Positions 45,274 to 55,187 of a stretch of 64,000 nucleotides of DNA are shown here, piece after piece (the stretch's first letter is position 1; each line of letters opens with the position of its first letter). Source of the stretch: Lactobacillus colini. Lineage in GTDB: Bacteria; Bacillota; Bacilli; Lactobacillales; Lactobacillaceae. Below the pieces are notes generated by a model. That model was not told the origin of the DNA. It did not search any database and saw only the letters and a list, made by a program, of their open reading frames with translations. The stretch lies in contig NZ_JAGGLU010000010.1 of the NCBI RefSeq assembly GCF_017874575.1, positions 1 to 64,000 of the forward strand, in the 5' to 3' direction. Both the position numbers and the translations under genes were made by a program.

Positions 45274-46146
45274 TTACATAGATGTCTCTTTCAAAATACG
45301 CATTAAATTCTTATTTTTACTTACTTTTCCATTTTTTGGAAATGCAGCTACAATTTTATAAGTATGGGGTGATTTCTTAATTTTTATAAGCTTTACTCTT
45401 TTACTAATAGATTCAACTGGATAATTTTCTGGAAAAAATCCAATTAAATTGCTTCTTTGAATAAGAAATATCTCACTTTCTATATTATCTGCAAAATATT
45501 TAATTTTAGGTTTCAAATTTAAGTTATGGGATCTTTCCTCCATAATTTTGAAAGATTTACCTATATCTTTGGGACTAAGCATTACCCAGGAATATTTGTA
45601 AACATCTGCAATATTTACATTTGAATATTTAGCCAATGGATGATCTTGATCAACAGCTATTGAATAAGCACCAGATTGAAGTGGGATAGTTACAATCTCT
45701 TTATCATTTTGAAATTCAGAATCAAATGTTACTGCTAAATCAAAACGTCCATTTTGTAATCCGGGAGTTACCTCGCTCATATTTATTTTCTTTATGTTTA
45801 AATTATTCTGAAATTCAAACGATTTAGAAAAAATTTTTATAAGCCAGCTAACATCAAGCAATGAAGTATAAGCAATATTTAATCCATTACCAGTAAACCC
45901 CTCCATTGCATTATCCAAGTCCATAATTTTTGATTGAATAATTTTAGCATGTTGATAGAGTACTTTCCCGGCTTCAGTAGGTGTAGTATTAGTTCTATTA
46001 ATTAGCATACAACTATAATCTTTTTCAAGTTCCTTAATTTGCTGACTAATACTTGTTTGAGCAACGTAATTTTTTTGCGCTGCTTTAGTAAAACTTGATA
46101 GTTCTACTACATCAATAAAATATCCTAGTTTTAGTAAAGTTACCAT
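45274..46146 (-). CDS. LysR-family transcriptional regulator
   Basis: This 290-residue protein has the LysR helix-turn-helix at the N-terminus (FIDVVELSSFTKAAQKNYVAQTSISQQIKELE) and a two-lobed effector domain (GLNIAYTSLLDVSWLIKIF, QDHPLAKYSNVNIADV). It lies upstream of and in the same direction as the NmrA-like pair, rather than divergently, so control of that pair is possible but not clear from layout. Confidence 0.9.
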   Translation of the reverse strand: MVTLLKLGYFIDVVELSSFTKAAQKNYVAQTSISQQIKELEKDYSCMLINRTNTTPTEAGKVLYQHAKIIQSKIMDLDNAMEGFTGNGLNIAYTSLLDVSWLIKIFSKSFEFQNNLNIKKINMSEVTPGLQNGRFDLAVTFDSEFQNDKEIVTIPLQSGAYSIAVDQDHPLAKYSNVNIADVYKYSWVMLSPKDIGKSFKIMEERSHNLNLKPKIKYFADNIESEIFLIQRSNLIGFFPENYPVESISKRVKLIKIKKSPHTYKIVAAFPKNGKVSKNKNLMRILKETSM

Positions 46147-46262
46147 TTGTGTATCATCCTTACTATTTTTAAACTTAAATTTAGACTGTATATTTTTTTA
46201 CTGTTCCTTTCAATAATGTAATTAAGTACTGCTTTTCCCAAAAAAGAATTAAGCACTTTATC

Positions 46263-46341
46263 TTTCTTTTATTTTAAGCAAAAATAAAAGTGCTAAACAA
46301 TTATTCTGTCGAATAACTGTCTAGCACTAAGCTAGGATGTT
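46263..46341 (-). repeat. Dispersed 17-4-17 hairpin, copy B (terminator-like)
   Basis: Arms 46290-46306 and 46311-46327 with a 4-nt loop are very similar to copy A, including the second AT-rich hairpin (46263-46290). The two imperfect pairs become G-U on the minus strand. It begins 7 nt after the stop of the GH1 gene and ends in TTTTATTTTT on the transcribed strand. The adjacent palindrome has decayed (ACTAAGCTAGG). The rest of 46147-46262 shows nothing recognisable. Confidence 0.75.
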
Positions 46342-46347
46342 TTACCT

Positions 46348-47841
<1,494 letters not shown>

Positions 47842-49704
47842 CTAATTAATCTGTGTTCCTGCTTCAACTTTACCTTTAGTCTTGACCTTGATATTCTTGC
47901 CATTTGGATTAGTAAAAATCATCATAGTTGTCAAGTCATAACCCATTTCTTCAATTTTCTTACGATTAATTCTAACAATTGGTTGTCCTGCCCTAACCTT
48001 ATCATCTTGATGAACCAGAACATCAAAGCCTTCACCCTTCAAATTAACGGTATTGATACCAATATGAACTAGTATCTCAATTCCTTCATTAGTTACAATC
48101 CCAAAAGCATGACCAGTTGGAAACAGTGCTGTTAGCTTACCATTAGCTGGTGCCGTAACAAAATCACCATCTAATTTAACAGCAACACCATCACCTAAAG
48201 CCTTACTTGCGAATGCTTCATCTTTAACTTGTGATAGATCTTCTAATTCGCCAGTAGCCGGCGATAAAATAGCATCATCTGAGAATGTTTCTTTAACAGG
48301 TTCAGTAATCTTGTTAGCAACATTTTCCTCATCAAACCCAATAACAAACGTTACTAATGCTGCTACAATAATTGCAACGACTGCCCCAATAAGCATCCCT
48401 ACTGCTGTTTTTTCAAAAATTGGCAAAGCAAGTAGGTTTGAATAACCCATTACATAAGCACGAGCTCCCATTAAACTTGCAACTACACCACCAGCAAAGC
48501 CACCAGCCATTACACCATACATAGGCTTCTTATACTTAAAGTTAATACCATAAATCGATGGCTCAGTAACTCCTGCAACTAAGGCGCCAACAGCTAATGA
48601 CCAGGCCTCCCTCCTTAATTTTTTACTCTTAGCTCTTAACGCAACCCCAACATTAGCGCCACCTTCAGCCATATTATGAACTAAAAATGCAGGACGAAGT
48701 AAAGCATCATAACCTGGATTGCTCAATAATTGAGGCATAAATGGTGTAATAGCTTGATGCATTCCAGTCATTACCATCCATGGGAGTGCTGCTGCCAATA
48801 AGCCAACAGCGATAGGGCCAACTGTTTTGCTTAAGAACATAAAAATTCCTGCAATAATTTGACCAATGTAATCTCCCAGAGGTCCTAAGATTAAGTAACC
48901 TAATGTTCCAGCAATAAAAATGGTACCAGCACCAACAAAAATTGTTTTGAATATTCCTGGAATAACCTTATTTAGTATTTTTTCGCACCAATAAGCACAA
49001 ATTGTAATTAAAATTGCAGGCAATAGTGAGGTGCTGTAGCTTAGTAACTTAATTGGCATTGCAAATAAACTCACCTTTAAGTTGGGATTTGCAGCAAATT
49101 GACTTACCAGTCCAGTAAAGTTAGGATGCAACAAAGCAGCTGAAGCCATCATTGCATAAACTGGAGTGGCACCTAACTTTTTAGCTGCACCATAAGCTAC
49201 CATAATTGGCATAAAATAAAATGGCGCATCTGCAACGGCAGAAATTAATAAGTAACCATTTGTTTTTGCCCAAGCTGGTGCAATAAAAGTTGTAATAATA
49301 ATTAAAAACACCTTTAACATACCGCCAGCAATTAAACCTGGAATCATTGGTGTCACAGTTGCTTGAACAAAACTAATAATTTTACTACCAGAATTTTTCC
49401 AAGTCCATTTATCTTCGGGTAGGCTATCTAAATTTTCATTAATTGGAGCACCTGTTTCAATTTTTGTATCTTTTACTATAGCTTCATATGTTGGAATTAA
49501 ATGTTGTCCCATAATTACCATATATTGACCACCGGCATAAACAACACCAACAACACCGTCAATATTTTCTATGGCATTCTTCTTAGCTTTTGATACATCT
49601 TTTAATGTAAAGCGAAGTCTAGTTGCACAATGTGTGAGATTACTAATATTAGCTTTACCACCAACATTTTTAACTATATCCTTTCCGATTTTGTGATAGT
49701 CCAT
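47842..49704 (-). CDS. PTS beta-glucoside-type EIIBCA
   Basis: This 620-residue permease has EIIB (Cys in LTHCATRLRFTLK, about residue 26), EIIC (GVTEPSIYGINFKYKKP) and EIIA (EILVHIGINTVNLKGEGF). It imports and phosphorylates a beta-glucoside for the GH1 enzyme encoded next. It is divergent from an RpiR-type regulator. Confidence 0.92.
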   Translation of the reverse strand: MDYHKIGKDIVKNVGGKANISNLTHCATRLRFTLKDVSKAKKNAIENIDGVVGVVYAGGQYMVIMGQHLIPTYEAIVKDTKIETGAPINENLDSLPEDKWTWKNSGSKIISFVQATVTPMIPGLIAGGMLKVFLIIITTFIAPAWAKTNGYLLISAVADAPFYFMPIMVAYGAAKKLGATPVYAMMASAALLHPNFTGLVSQFAANPNLKVSLFAMPIKLLSYSTSLLPAILITICAYWCEKILNKVIPGIFKTIFVGAGTIFIAGTLGYLILGPLGDYIGQIIAGIFMFLSKTVGPIAVGLLAAALPWMVMTGMHQAITPFMPQLLSNPGYDALLRPAFLVHNMAEGGANVGVALRAKSKKLRREAWSLAVGALVAGVTEPSIYGINFKYKKPMYGVMAGGFAGGVVASLMGARAYVMGYSNLLALPIFEKTAVGMLIGAVVAIIVAALVTFVIGFDEENVANKITEPVKETFSDDAILSPATGELEDLSQVKDEAFASKALGDGVAVKLDGDFVTAPANGKLTALFPTGHAFGIVTNEGIEILVHIGINTVNLKGEGFDVLVHQDDKVRAGQPIVRINRKKIEEMGYDLTTMMIFTNPNGKNIKVKTKGKVEAGTQIN

Positions 49705-49779
49705 AAGAACTCCTCCAATTTAATTAATGTTATTTTTATCATTAATCTGATATTTTTAACACTTATATATTATCATAAA

Positions 49780-49793
49780 AGAAAGCGATTGCA
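49780..49793 (+). promoter_or_regulatory. cre-like box in the PTS/RpiR divergent region
   Basis: AGAAAGCGATTGCA matches 12 of 14 CcpA-consensus positions and lies between the divergent starts at 49704 and 49856. No clear RpiR palindrome is visible. Confidence 0.5.
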
Positions 49794-49855
49794 AATACTA
49801 ATTGATAAAAATATCTAATTAATGTTAAAATTAACAATGAAAGTAGGGAAAAATT

Positions 49856-50605
49856 ATGAAATTTGATAATAATTTAAAATTTAACAGCAACTTTTCAGAA
49901 TCAGAAAATCTAGTAAAACTCTATATTGAGAATAATCCCAATAAAATTGAAATGTTAACTATTAATAAGCTAGCTGCTAACGCTGGTACTTCAATCGCTT
50001 CTGCCCAAAGATATTTTCGAAAAATTGGATATAAAGGATATAAAGACTTTAAATATGCTTTTTTAAGCGGACTTAAGCAAAAGGATAGTTCTAAAGGATC
50101 ATTTTCTTCTATTTATGTTAATGGATACAAAGAAGTTATCGATAACTTTAAAAATCTGAATAAACGAGTATTAAACAATCTAGTAGATTCATTGTTAGAC
50201 AATCATCCTAACTATTCTTTAGGTATATATTTTTCTAGTATTCCTGCTCACTTACTTGCATTAGAATTACAAGATTTAGGACTTAGAACCTATTACGCTG
50301 ATGACTACACTAAAGGTGAGCACCTTTTAGTCAATTCAACAAAAGATTCTACCATTATTGTCTTTTCTATAACTGGTGCTATTACACATTATGAAGACTT
50401 TTGGGGAGAGGCTATATCACAATGTTCTAATTCTTATCTGATAACTATGAATAAAAATGCACAATTGAAACGTCTTTTTAAAAACACTATTGTCTTACCT
50501 GGAATTCAATTATCTCAAAAGATGCCTTTTGACGCTCAATCTATTCCTTCGATTTTTGTCGAGCTAATAGGGCAACTAGTATATGAAAGCAAATTAAATC
50601 ATTAA
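49856..50605 (+). CDS. RpiR-family (HTH plus SIS domain) regulator
   Basis: This 249-residue protein has an N-terminal RpiR-type helix-turn-helix (MLTINKLAANAGTSIASAQRYFRKIGYKGYKDFKYAF) and a C-terminal sugar-isomerase (SIS) fold that binds phosphosugars (LGIYFSSIPAHLLALELQDLG, IIVFSITGAI). It probably senses the 6-phospho-glucoside from the divergent PTS operon. Confidence 0.88.
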   Translation: MKFDNNLKFNSNFSESENLVKLYIENNPNKIEMLTINKLAANAGTSIASAQRYFRKIGYKGYKDFKYAFLSGLKQKDSSKGSFSSIYVNGYKEVIDNFKNLNKRVLNNLVDSLLDNHPNYSLGIYFSSIPAHLLALELQDLGLRTYYADDYTKGEHLLVNSTKDSTIIVFSITGAITHYEDFWGEAISQCSNSYLITMNKNAQLKRLFKNTIVLPGIQLSQKMPFDAQSIPSIFVELIGQLVYESKLNH

Positions 50606-50652
50606 AATAAACTATACTTAAATTGAAGGCACTACTTTAATTTATTACATGG

Positions 50653-50686
50653 AAAAAGCACAGTCACAAAATTGAACTGTGCTTTT
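50653..50686. terminator. Bidirectional terminator after the RpiR gene
   Basis: AAAAAGCACAGT (50653-50664) pairs with ACTGTGCTTTT (50676-50686). It serves the plus-strand RpiR gene and the minus-strand gene ending at 50733. Confidence 0.8.
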
Positions 50687-50732
50687 ATATTATTACAGAC
50701 TTCTATTAATACTATATGAGAATATATTTGCG

Positions 50733-51185
50733 CTATTTAACAACTATTTTATTTCTAATTTGATTGTTTCGTTGAAAAAATCGCTTAATATTCATAATGT
50801 TATCTTTTACTATTATGGATGTACATCTATTAGATTTCATCAAAAAGTCTATTCTAGTGTACTTTTGGTCTTTTAATGGCCTTAATTCAATACTTTTGTA
50901 GATATTAAATTTACCATCTATAATGCCAAATTTAATAACCTGCTTTTTTCCAAGTCCTTCAGGAATAATCCCTACAAATAAGACTAATATTGCAACTGCA
51001 ATTAATTCTATTAATCGTACTATATTGTCTGTCCAAAAAAATATAATTATTCCACTAGATATAACTACTGACATGATCATTTTAATATAGTTAAATTTAG
51101 CATAAATAACTATTTTTCTTAATTTTGCTATTTGTATACCCATCATTAGCAGGATAAAGATGACAATTGCAACTACTTCTTCCAT
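50733..51185 (-). CDS. Small membrane protein of unknown function
   Basis: This 150-residue protein has hydrophobic segments at about 3-18, 35-52 and 58-74, followed by a basic cytosolic tail of about 70 residues (FGIIDGKFNIYKSIELRPLKDQKYTRIDFLMK). The tail has the look of a PH-like or DUF5673-type beta domain. It is the last gene of the sugar-acid PTS operon, 23 nt after the dehydratase gene. No function can be assigned. Confidence 0.65.
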   Translation of the reverse strand: MEEVVAIVIFILLMMGIQIAKLRKIVIYAKFNYIKMIMSVVISSGIIIFFWTDNIVRLIELIAVAILVLFVGIIPEGLGKKQVIKFGIIDGKFNIYKSIELRPLKDQKYTRIDFLMKSNRCTSIIVKDNIMNIKRFFQRNNQIRNKIVVK

Positions 51186-51208
51186 GAATAGTCCTTTTTA
51201 ATAACTAA

Positions 51209-52354
51209 TTACCATTCTGCAATTGTTCCATCATAATTTTTCCAAGCAGGATTAGTCCATACCAGACCTTCTTGCGCTACATCTTTTATCTTATCTTCAT
51301 CCATTTCAATACCAAGACCAGGTTTATCCGGAATATCAACAAAACTATCTTTATACTGGAATATTTCCTTATTTTTCACAAAATCAAGTAAGTCAAACCC
51401 TTGATTATAGTGAATACCTAAACTTTGTTCCTGGATAAATACGTTTGGAGTACATGCATCTACTTGGAATGTAGCTGCTAAAGCAACTGGTCCATATGGA
51501 GCATGAGGGGCAACTGCCATATCATATGCTTCAGCCATAGCTGCAATCTTTCTCTCCTCTAAAAGACCGCCACAAAGTGAAATATCTGGTTGTACAATAT
51601 CAACTGCTCCTTGGTCAAATAAACGCTTAAATTCCCAACGGGTATAAAGTCTTTCACCTGTTGCAATTGGCGTAGAAACTTCATTTGCTATAGTTTCAAA
51701 ACTCTCCCAATTTTCTGGCAAAACAGGTTCCTCAATAAACATTGGATGATATGGTTCCAATTCTTTAGCTAATACTTTAGCCATTGCTTTATGAACACGT
51801 CCATGAAAATCTATTCCTATCTGCATCTCATTGCCGAATCTTTCTCTAATTGAAGCTACTCTTTCAATTGCAGCCTCAACTTTTTCGAAAGAATCAATAT
51901 AGTGTAATTCAGAAGTTGCATTCATTTTGACAGCTCTAAAGCCTTTATTCCATCTTTCTTGAGCCATTTTTACAACATCGGATGGGCGATCTCCACCAAT
52001 CCAGGAATAAACTTTCAACTTATCACGAGCTGCTCCTCCTAATAATTCATAAACAGGTACATTCAGAGCTTTACCCTTTATATCCCAAAGTGCCATTTCT
52101 ATTCCTGAAATGACAGTTCCATTAATTGGACCTCCTCTAAAAAACGATCTATGCAATCTTTGCCAGATTCGCTCAATCTCAAAGGGATTCTCTCCAATAA
52201 TTCTATTCCCCATTTCTTTAGCACCAGCTACTACAGTTTCTGTTTTAGTCCCAGAAACCATTTCGCCCCAGCCAGAAATACCTTCATCAGTATTTATTTT
52301 TATAAAAATCCAACGTGGTTTTACTTTATAAATAATAAAATCAGAAATCTTCAT
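51209..52354 (-). CDS. Enolase-superfamily sugar-acid dehydratase (D-galactonate dehydratase-like)
   Basis: This 381-residue protein of the mandelate-racemase group has metal ligands in QIGIDFHGR (Asp), FIEEPV (Glu) and ATGERLY (Glu), and the general-acid/base His in MAVAPHAPYGP. The WDIKGKALNVPVYELLGG signature fits galactonate dehydratase. These enzymes make 2-keto-3-deoxy acids. The operon has a PTS and a KDPG/KDPGal-type aldolase but no keto-deoxy-acid kinase, so the true substrate may be a 6-phosphorylated aldonate. Family confident, substrate form inferred. Confidence 0.85.
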   Translation of the reverse strand: MKISDFIIYKVKPRWIFIKINTDEGISGWGEMVSGTKTETVVAGAKEMGNRIIGENPFEIERIWQRLHRSFFRGGPINGTVISGIEMALWDIKGKALNVPVYELLGGAARDKLKVYSWIGGDRPSDVVKMAQERWNKGFRAVKMNATSELHYIDSFEKVEAAIERVASIRERFGNEMQIGIDFHGRVHKAMAKVLAKELEPYHPMFIEEPVLPENWESFETIANEVSTPIATGERLYTRWEFKRLFDQGAVDIVQPDISLCGGLLEERKIAAMAEAYDMAVAPHAPYGPVALAATFQVDACTPNVFIQEQSLGIHYNQGFDLLDFVKNKEIFQYKDSFVDIPDKPGLGIEMDEDKIKDVAQEGLVWTNPAWKNYDGTIAEW

Positions 52355-52374
52355 TTAAATATCCTTATCTATAA

Positions 52375-53769
52375 TTAACTTTCTTTAAGAGCTTTCTCTT
52401 CATCTTCAGTATCTTTATTAATATGCTTTACTTTATCGAAGTAATACCAAATGCCTGCGATTACAATTAGTAAAATTGGAATACTAATAATCGGATGGAA
52501 AGTAAATGCAAAATATACGATAAAACTTTGAATCATAGCTGTTGAAGCAAATGATGAGATTAATAAACTACCACCAGTAGTTAATTTAATACCTACTGAT
52601 TTTGCTATAGCTGTTAAAACTGGAGAAGTTGCAGAGCCGCACCATAATAGGGAGGCAGTAACAACTAACCCTATAATGATATTCTTTAGTAAATTACCAT
52701 TAGTTAATGCAACAACCATTGCAACTCTAAATGGAACAACGGCTAAATCAGCGAACGGCAGCACCCTATTCCCTGGCAAAACAATTGCCATTGCAATAGT
52801 TAAAGGAATTATGATAAGTGCCGTAGTGATAACATCAGGATTACCAACTATTACAGCTGCATCTAATCCAATAAATAACTTGCGGCCTTTAAATTTCTTT
52901 TGTGACCATTTTTGTGCTGATTCGGAAATAGGCATCAATCCTTCCATAAACATTGCTGTCATTTTTGGAATTAATACTAAAACAGCTGACATGCTTACTC
53001 CTAATTGAAGGACACGCTGCAAATCATATCCAGCCAATGCACCAATAGCTAGCCCTATCAAAAGGCCCATAATCATAGAATCCCCAAAAAATCCTAAATA
53101 TTTTTGTGCATCTCTAATACTAAATTTTGATTTTCTAAAAAGAGGAATTTTATCTAATAACCAGTTTAAAGGAACTGCTATCACTAAACTTGATAAGGCT
53201 GAAACAGTTGGTAAAGAAACTCCAGGCATCTGGAAAAATTTTTCAACCATAGGTTGAGACCAGTCAGACATTTTAAATGTTAATACAGCCATAACCGCTG
53301 CAGCTCCAACTCCTAGAAAAACATTCTTAGTCACGAAGTAAACCATAATACCAACAATGGCCATATGGTGGTAGTTCCAAATATCAACATCTAATGTATG
53401 TGTGGCCTTTAAAATTAACAAAATAATATTAATAGCTAAAATCACAAAAATTAGAATAGCAATAATTGGTGAAGCCCAAGTTATAGCTGCTATTGAGCCC
53501 CATCCAACATCCAAAGCATCAAGATGAACATGCGTTCTTTCTACCATGGCTTTTGCGGCAGGACCAATGTTAGTAGTCATAAAGTCTAAAACTAATTTAA
53601 TCCCCGCAAAACCGATACCTAAAGTTAATCCAGACTTAAACGCTGTTGTAATTTTAAGACCAAATATTAAACCAACTATCGTAATAATTATTGGTAACAT
53701 TACAGTGGCCCCACAATTAATAATAAATTGGAAGCCATCCATAAATATCTTACCGACTTGTATCCACAT
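52375..53769 (-). CDS. PTS galactitol-type EIIC
   Basis: From the ATG at 53769 (GGAGG site) this is a 464-residue protein; the frame from 53793 begins ahead of that site. It has about ten to twelve hydrophobic helices and GatC/SgcC-like stretches (MTAMFMEGLMPISESAQKW, FIGLDAAVIVGNPDVITTALI). It imports the operon substrate, possibly an aldonate rather than a polyol. Confidence 0.9.
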   Translation of the reverse strand: MWIQVGKIFMDGFQFIINCGATVMLPIIITIVGLIFGLKITTAFKSGLTLGIGFAGIKLVLDFMTTNIGPAAKAMVERTHVHLDALDVGWGSIAAITWASPIIAILIFVILAINIILLILKATHTLDVDIWNYHHMAIVGIMVYFVTKNVFLGVGAAAVMAVLTFKMSDWSQPMVEKFFQMPGVSLPTVSALSSLVIAVPLNWLLDKIPLFRKSKFSIRDAQKYLGFFGDSMIMGLLIGLAIGALAGYDLQRVLQLGVSMSAVLVLIPKMTAMFMEGLMPISESAQKWSQKKFKGRKLFIGLDAAVIVGNPDVITTALIIIPLTIAMAIVLPGNRVLPFADLAVVPFRVAMVVALTNGNLLKNIIIGLVVTASLLWCGSATSPVLTAIAKSVGIKLTTGGSLLISSFASTAMIQSFIVYFAFTFHPIISIPILLIVIAGIWYYFDKVKHINKDTEDEEKALKES

Positions 53770-53793
53770 AGTTATTCCTCCACAAGAATCCAA

Positions 53794-54084
53794 CTAACTG
53801 TTTTGCATTAAGACTTCCTTTATCTTCTTTAAAGTCTCATCTGCTCCAATACCTGTGAGCAATGACATCCCTAAAACATAAGGCACTCCATGTGTCTGAC
53901 CACTAAATTGACCAGTGGTTACCAGTAAGTCATAACTTGCTACCTTACCAGTTACTTCTGTCAATCTAGTTTGAGTCGTTTCAGCATCTATGCCCTCCTC
54001 AGCTAAATATTTTTTAATTTTTGTTGCAACAACTGTAGAAGTTGCAATTCCATTACCGCAAGCTACTAAAATCTTCTTTGACAT
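53794..54084 (-). CDS. PTS galactitol-type EIIB
   Basis: This 96-residue EIIB has the phospho-Cys in ILVACGNGIATSTVVATKIKKYL (residue 9). It is one codon-step downstream of the EIIA gene and directly before the EIIC gene. Confidence 0.92.
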   Translation of the reverse strand: MSKKILVACGNGIATSTVVATKIKKYLAEEGIDAETTQTRLTEVTGKVASYDLLVTTGQFSGQTHGVPYVLGMSLLTGIGADETLKKIKEVLMQNS

Positions 54085-54085
54085 T

Positions 54086-54556
54086 TTAAATTTCTCCCTG
54101 TAATTCTTTTTTTATTAAACTTATTAATTCTTGATTACTATTCGTATTACAAATCTTCCGTCTCAAGTTTTCGCTTTGAACAATTTCAACAATTTTTTGA
54201 AGCATCTCAACTTGACTATGTGGTTCAGATAGAGCTAGCATAATAACTATTTGAACATCTACATTTTCATTAATAACAGCCATATTTTTAAAAGTAACAG
54301 CTTTATCTAAAGTTAGTACCGCAATTGTAGTTTTATTTACTAAATTAGTATCTGCATGAGGAATTGCAATGGCTGGTGATGAAGATGGTAAGCCCGTAGG
54401 AAATTCTTTTTCTCGCTTCAAAATTGCATTTTTATATTCTTTTTTGACATATCCATACTTAAATAATTGATCTGACAAAAAACTTTCGACTTCATTACTA
54501 GAATTAAAGGAACAGTTTCTAAAGAATAATCTGTCATCTAAATTGATTTGTTCCAT
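54086..54556 (-). CDS. PTS fructose/galactitol-type EIIA
   Basis: From the ATG at 54556 (GAGAGG site) this is a 156-residue EIIA with the phospho-His in SPAIAIPHADTNLV. A longer frame from 54592 overlaps the aldolase gene and is less likely. It donates phosphate to the EIIB at 53794. Confidence 0.9.
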   Translation of the reverse strand: MEQINLDDRLFFRNCSFNSSNEVESFLSDQLFKYGYVKKEYKNAILKREKEFPTGLPSSSPAIAIPHADTNLVNKTTIAVLTLDKAVTFKNMAVINENVDVQIVIMLALSEPHSQVEMLQKIVEIVQSENLRRKICNTNSNQELISLIKKELQGEI

Positions 54557-54569
54557 AATAACTGCCTCT

Positions 54570-55187
54570 CTAAGAAATATGTACCAAGTCAATTAATGAC
54601 TGATGCAATTTTGAAATATCCATGTTTCTAACATCTTCCTTATTAAAAGCACCCGAACCTATTCCTAAATATCTAACTCCATTTTTAAAAAAAGATTCTG
54701 CGTTACTTTTAGATATACCACCAACTGCCATTAACCTAATTCCATTTAATGGACCAAATATGTTTTTAAAATAATCAGCTCCAACAGTATTAGCTGGAAA
54801 CACTTTAACAATATCGGCACCCAAAGATAGTTGACTATAAATTTCCGTAGGAGTCATCGCACCTGGTATAGTTAAAACATTGTGTTCTTTTGCATAATCT
54901 ATCATTTTTTTATCAAAGGTACATGCACTTAAAATAAATTTAGCTCCTGAATTTATAGCTCTAACCTCACTATCGAAATTTAAAACTGTACCTGCACCAA
55001 TAATTATTTTTTCACCAAACTCATCATTTAGTTTTTTTATAATATCGGTTGCGCCAACAGTATTCATAGTTATTTCAACTGCAAATTCATTTTCTAAACC
55101 TTTTAAAGCTTTAAGTATTGAGCGAGATTCATCAAGTGAGTATTCTCGCATTATAATAGTGTATCTAGGATATTTTCCTATCTGCAT
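54570..55187 (-). CDS. KDPG/KDPGal-type aldolase
   Basis: This 205-residue class I aldolase has the general-base Glu38 in FAVEITMNT and the Schiff-base Lys128 in ADIVKVFPANTVG, with GAGTVLN and MAVGGISKSNAESF phosphate-binding loops. It cleaves 2-keto-3-deoxy-6-phospho-gluconate or -galactonate to pyruvate and glyceraldehyde 3-phosphate. The start overlaps the activator stop codon. With the dehydratase it forms a short phosphorylative route from a sugar acid. Confidence 0.88.
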   Translation of the reverse strand: MQIGKYPRYTIIMREYSLDESRSILKALKGLENEFAVEITMNTVGATDIIKKLNDEFGEKIIIGAGTVLNFDSEVRAINSGAKFILSACTFDKKMIDYAKEHNVLTIPGAMTPTEIYSQLSLGADIVKVFPANTVGADYFKNIFGPLNGIRLMAVGGISKSNAESFFKNGVRYLGIGSGAFNKEDVRNMDISKLHQSLIDLVHIS

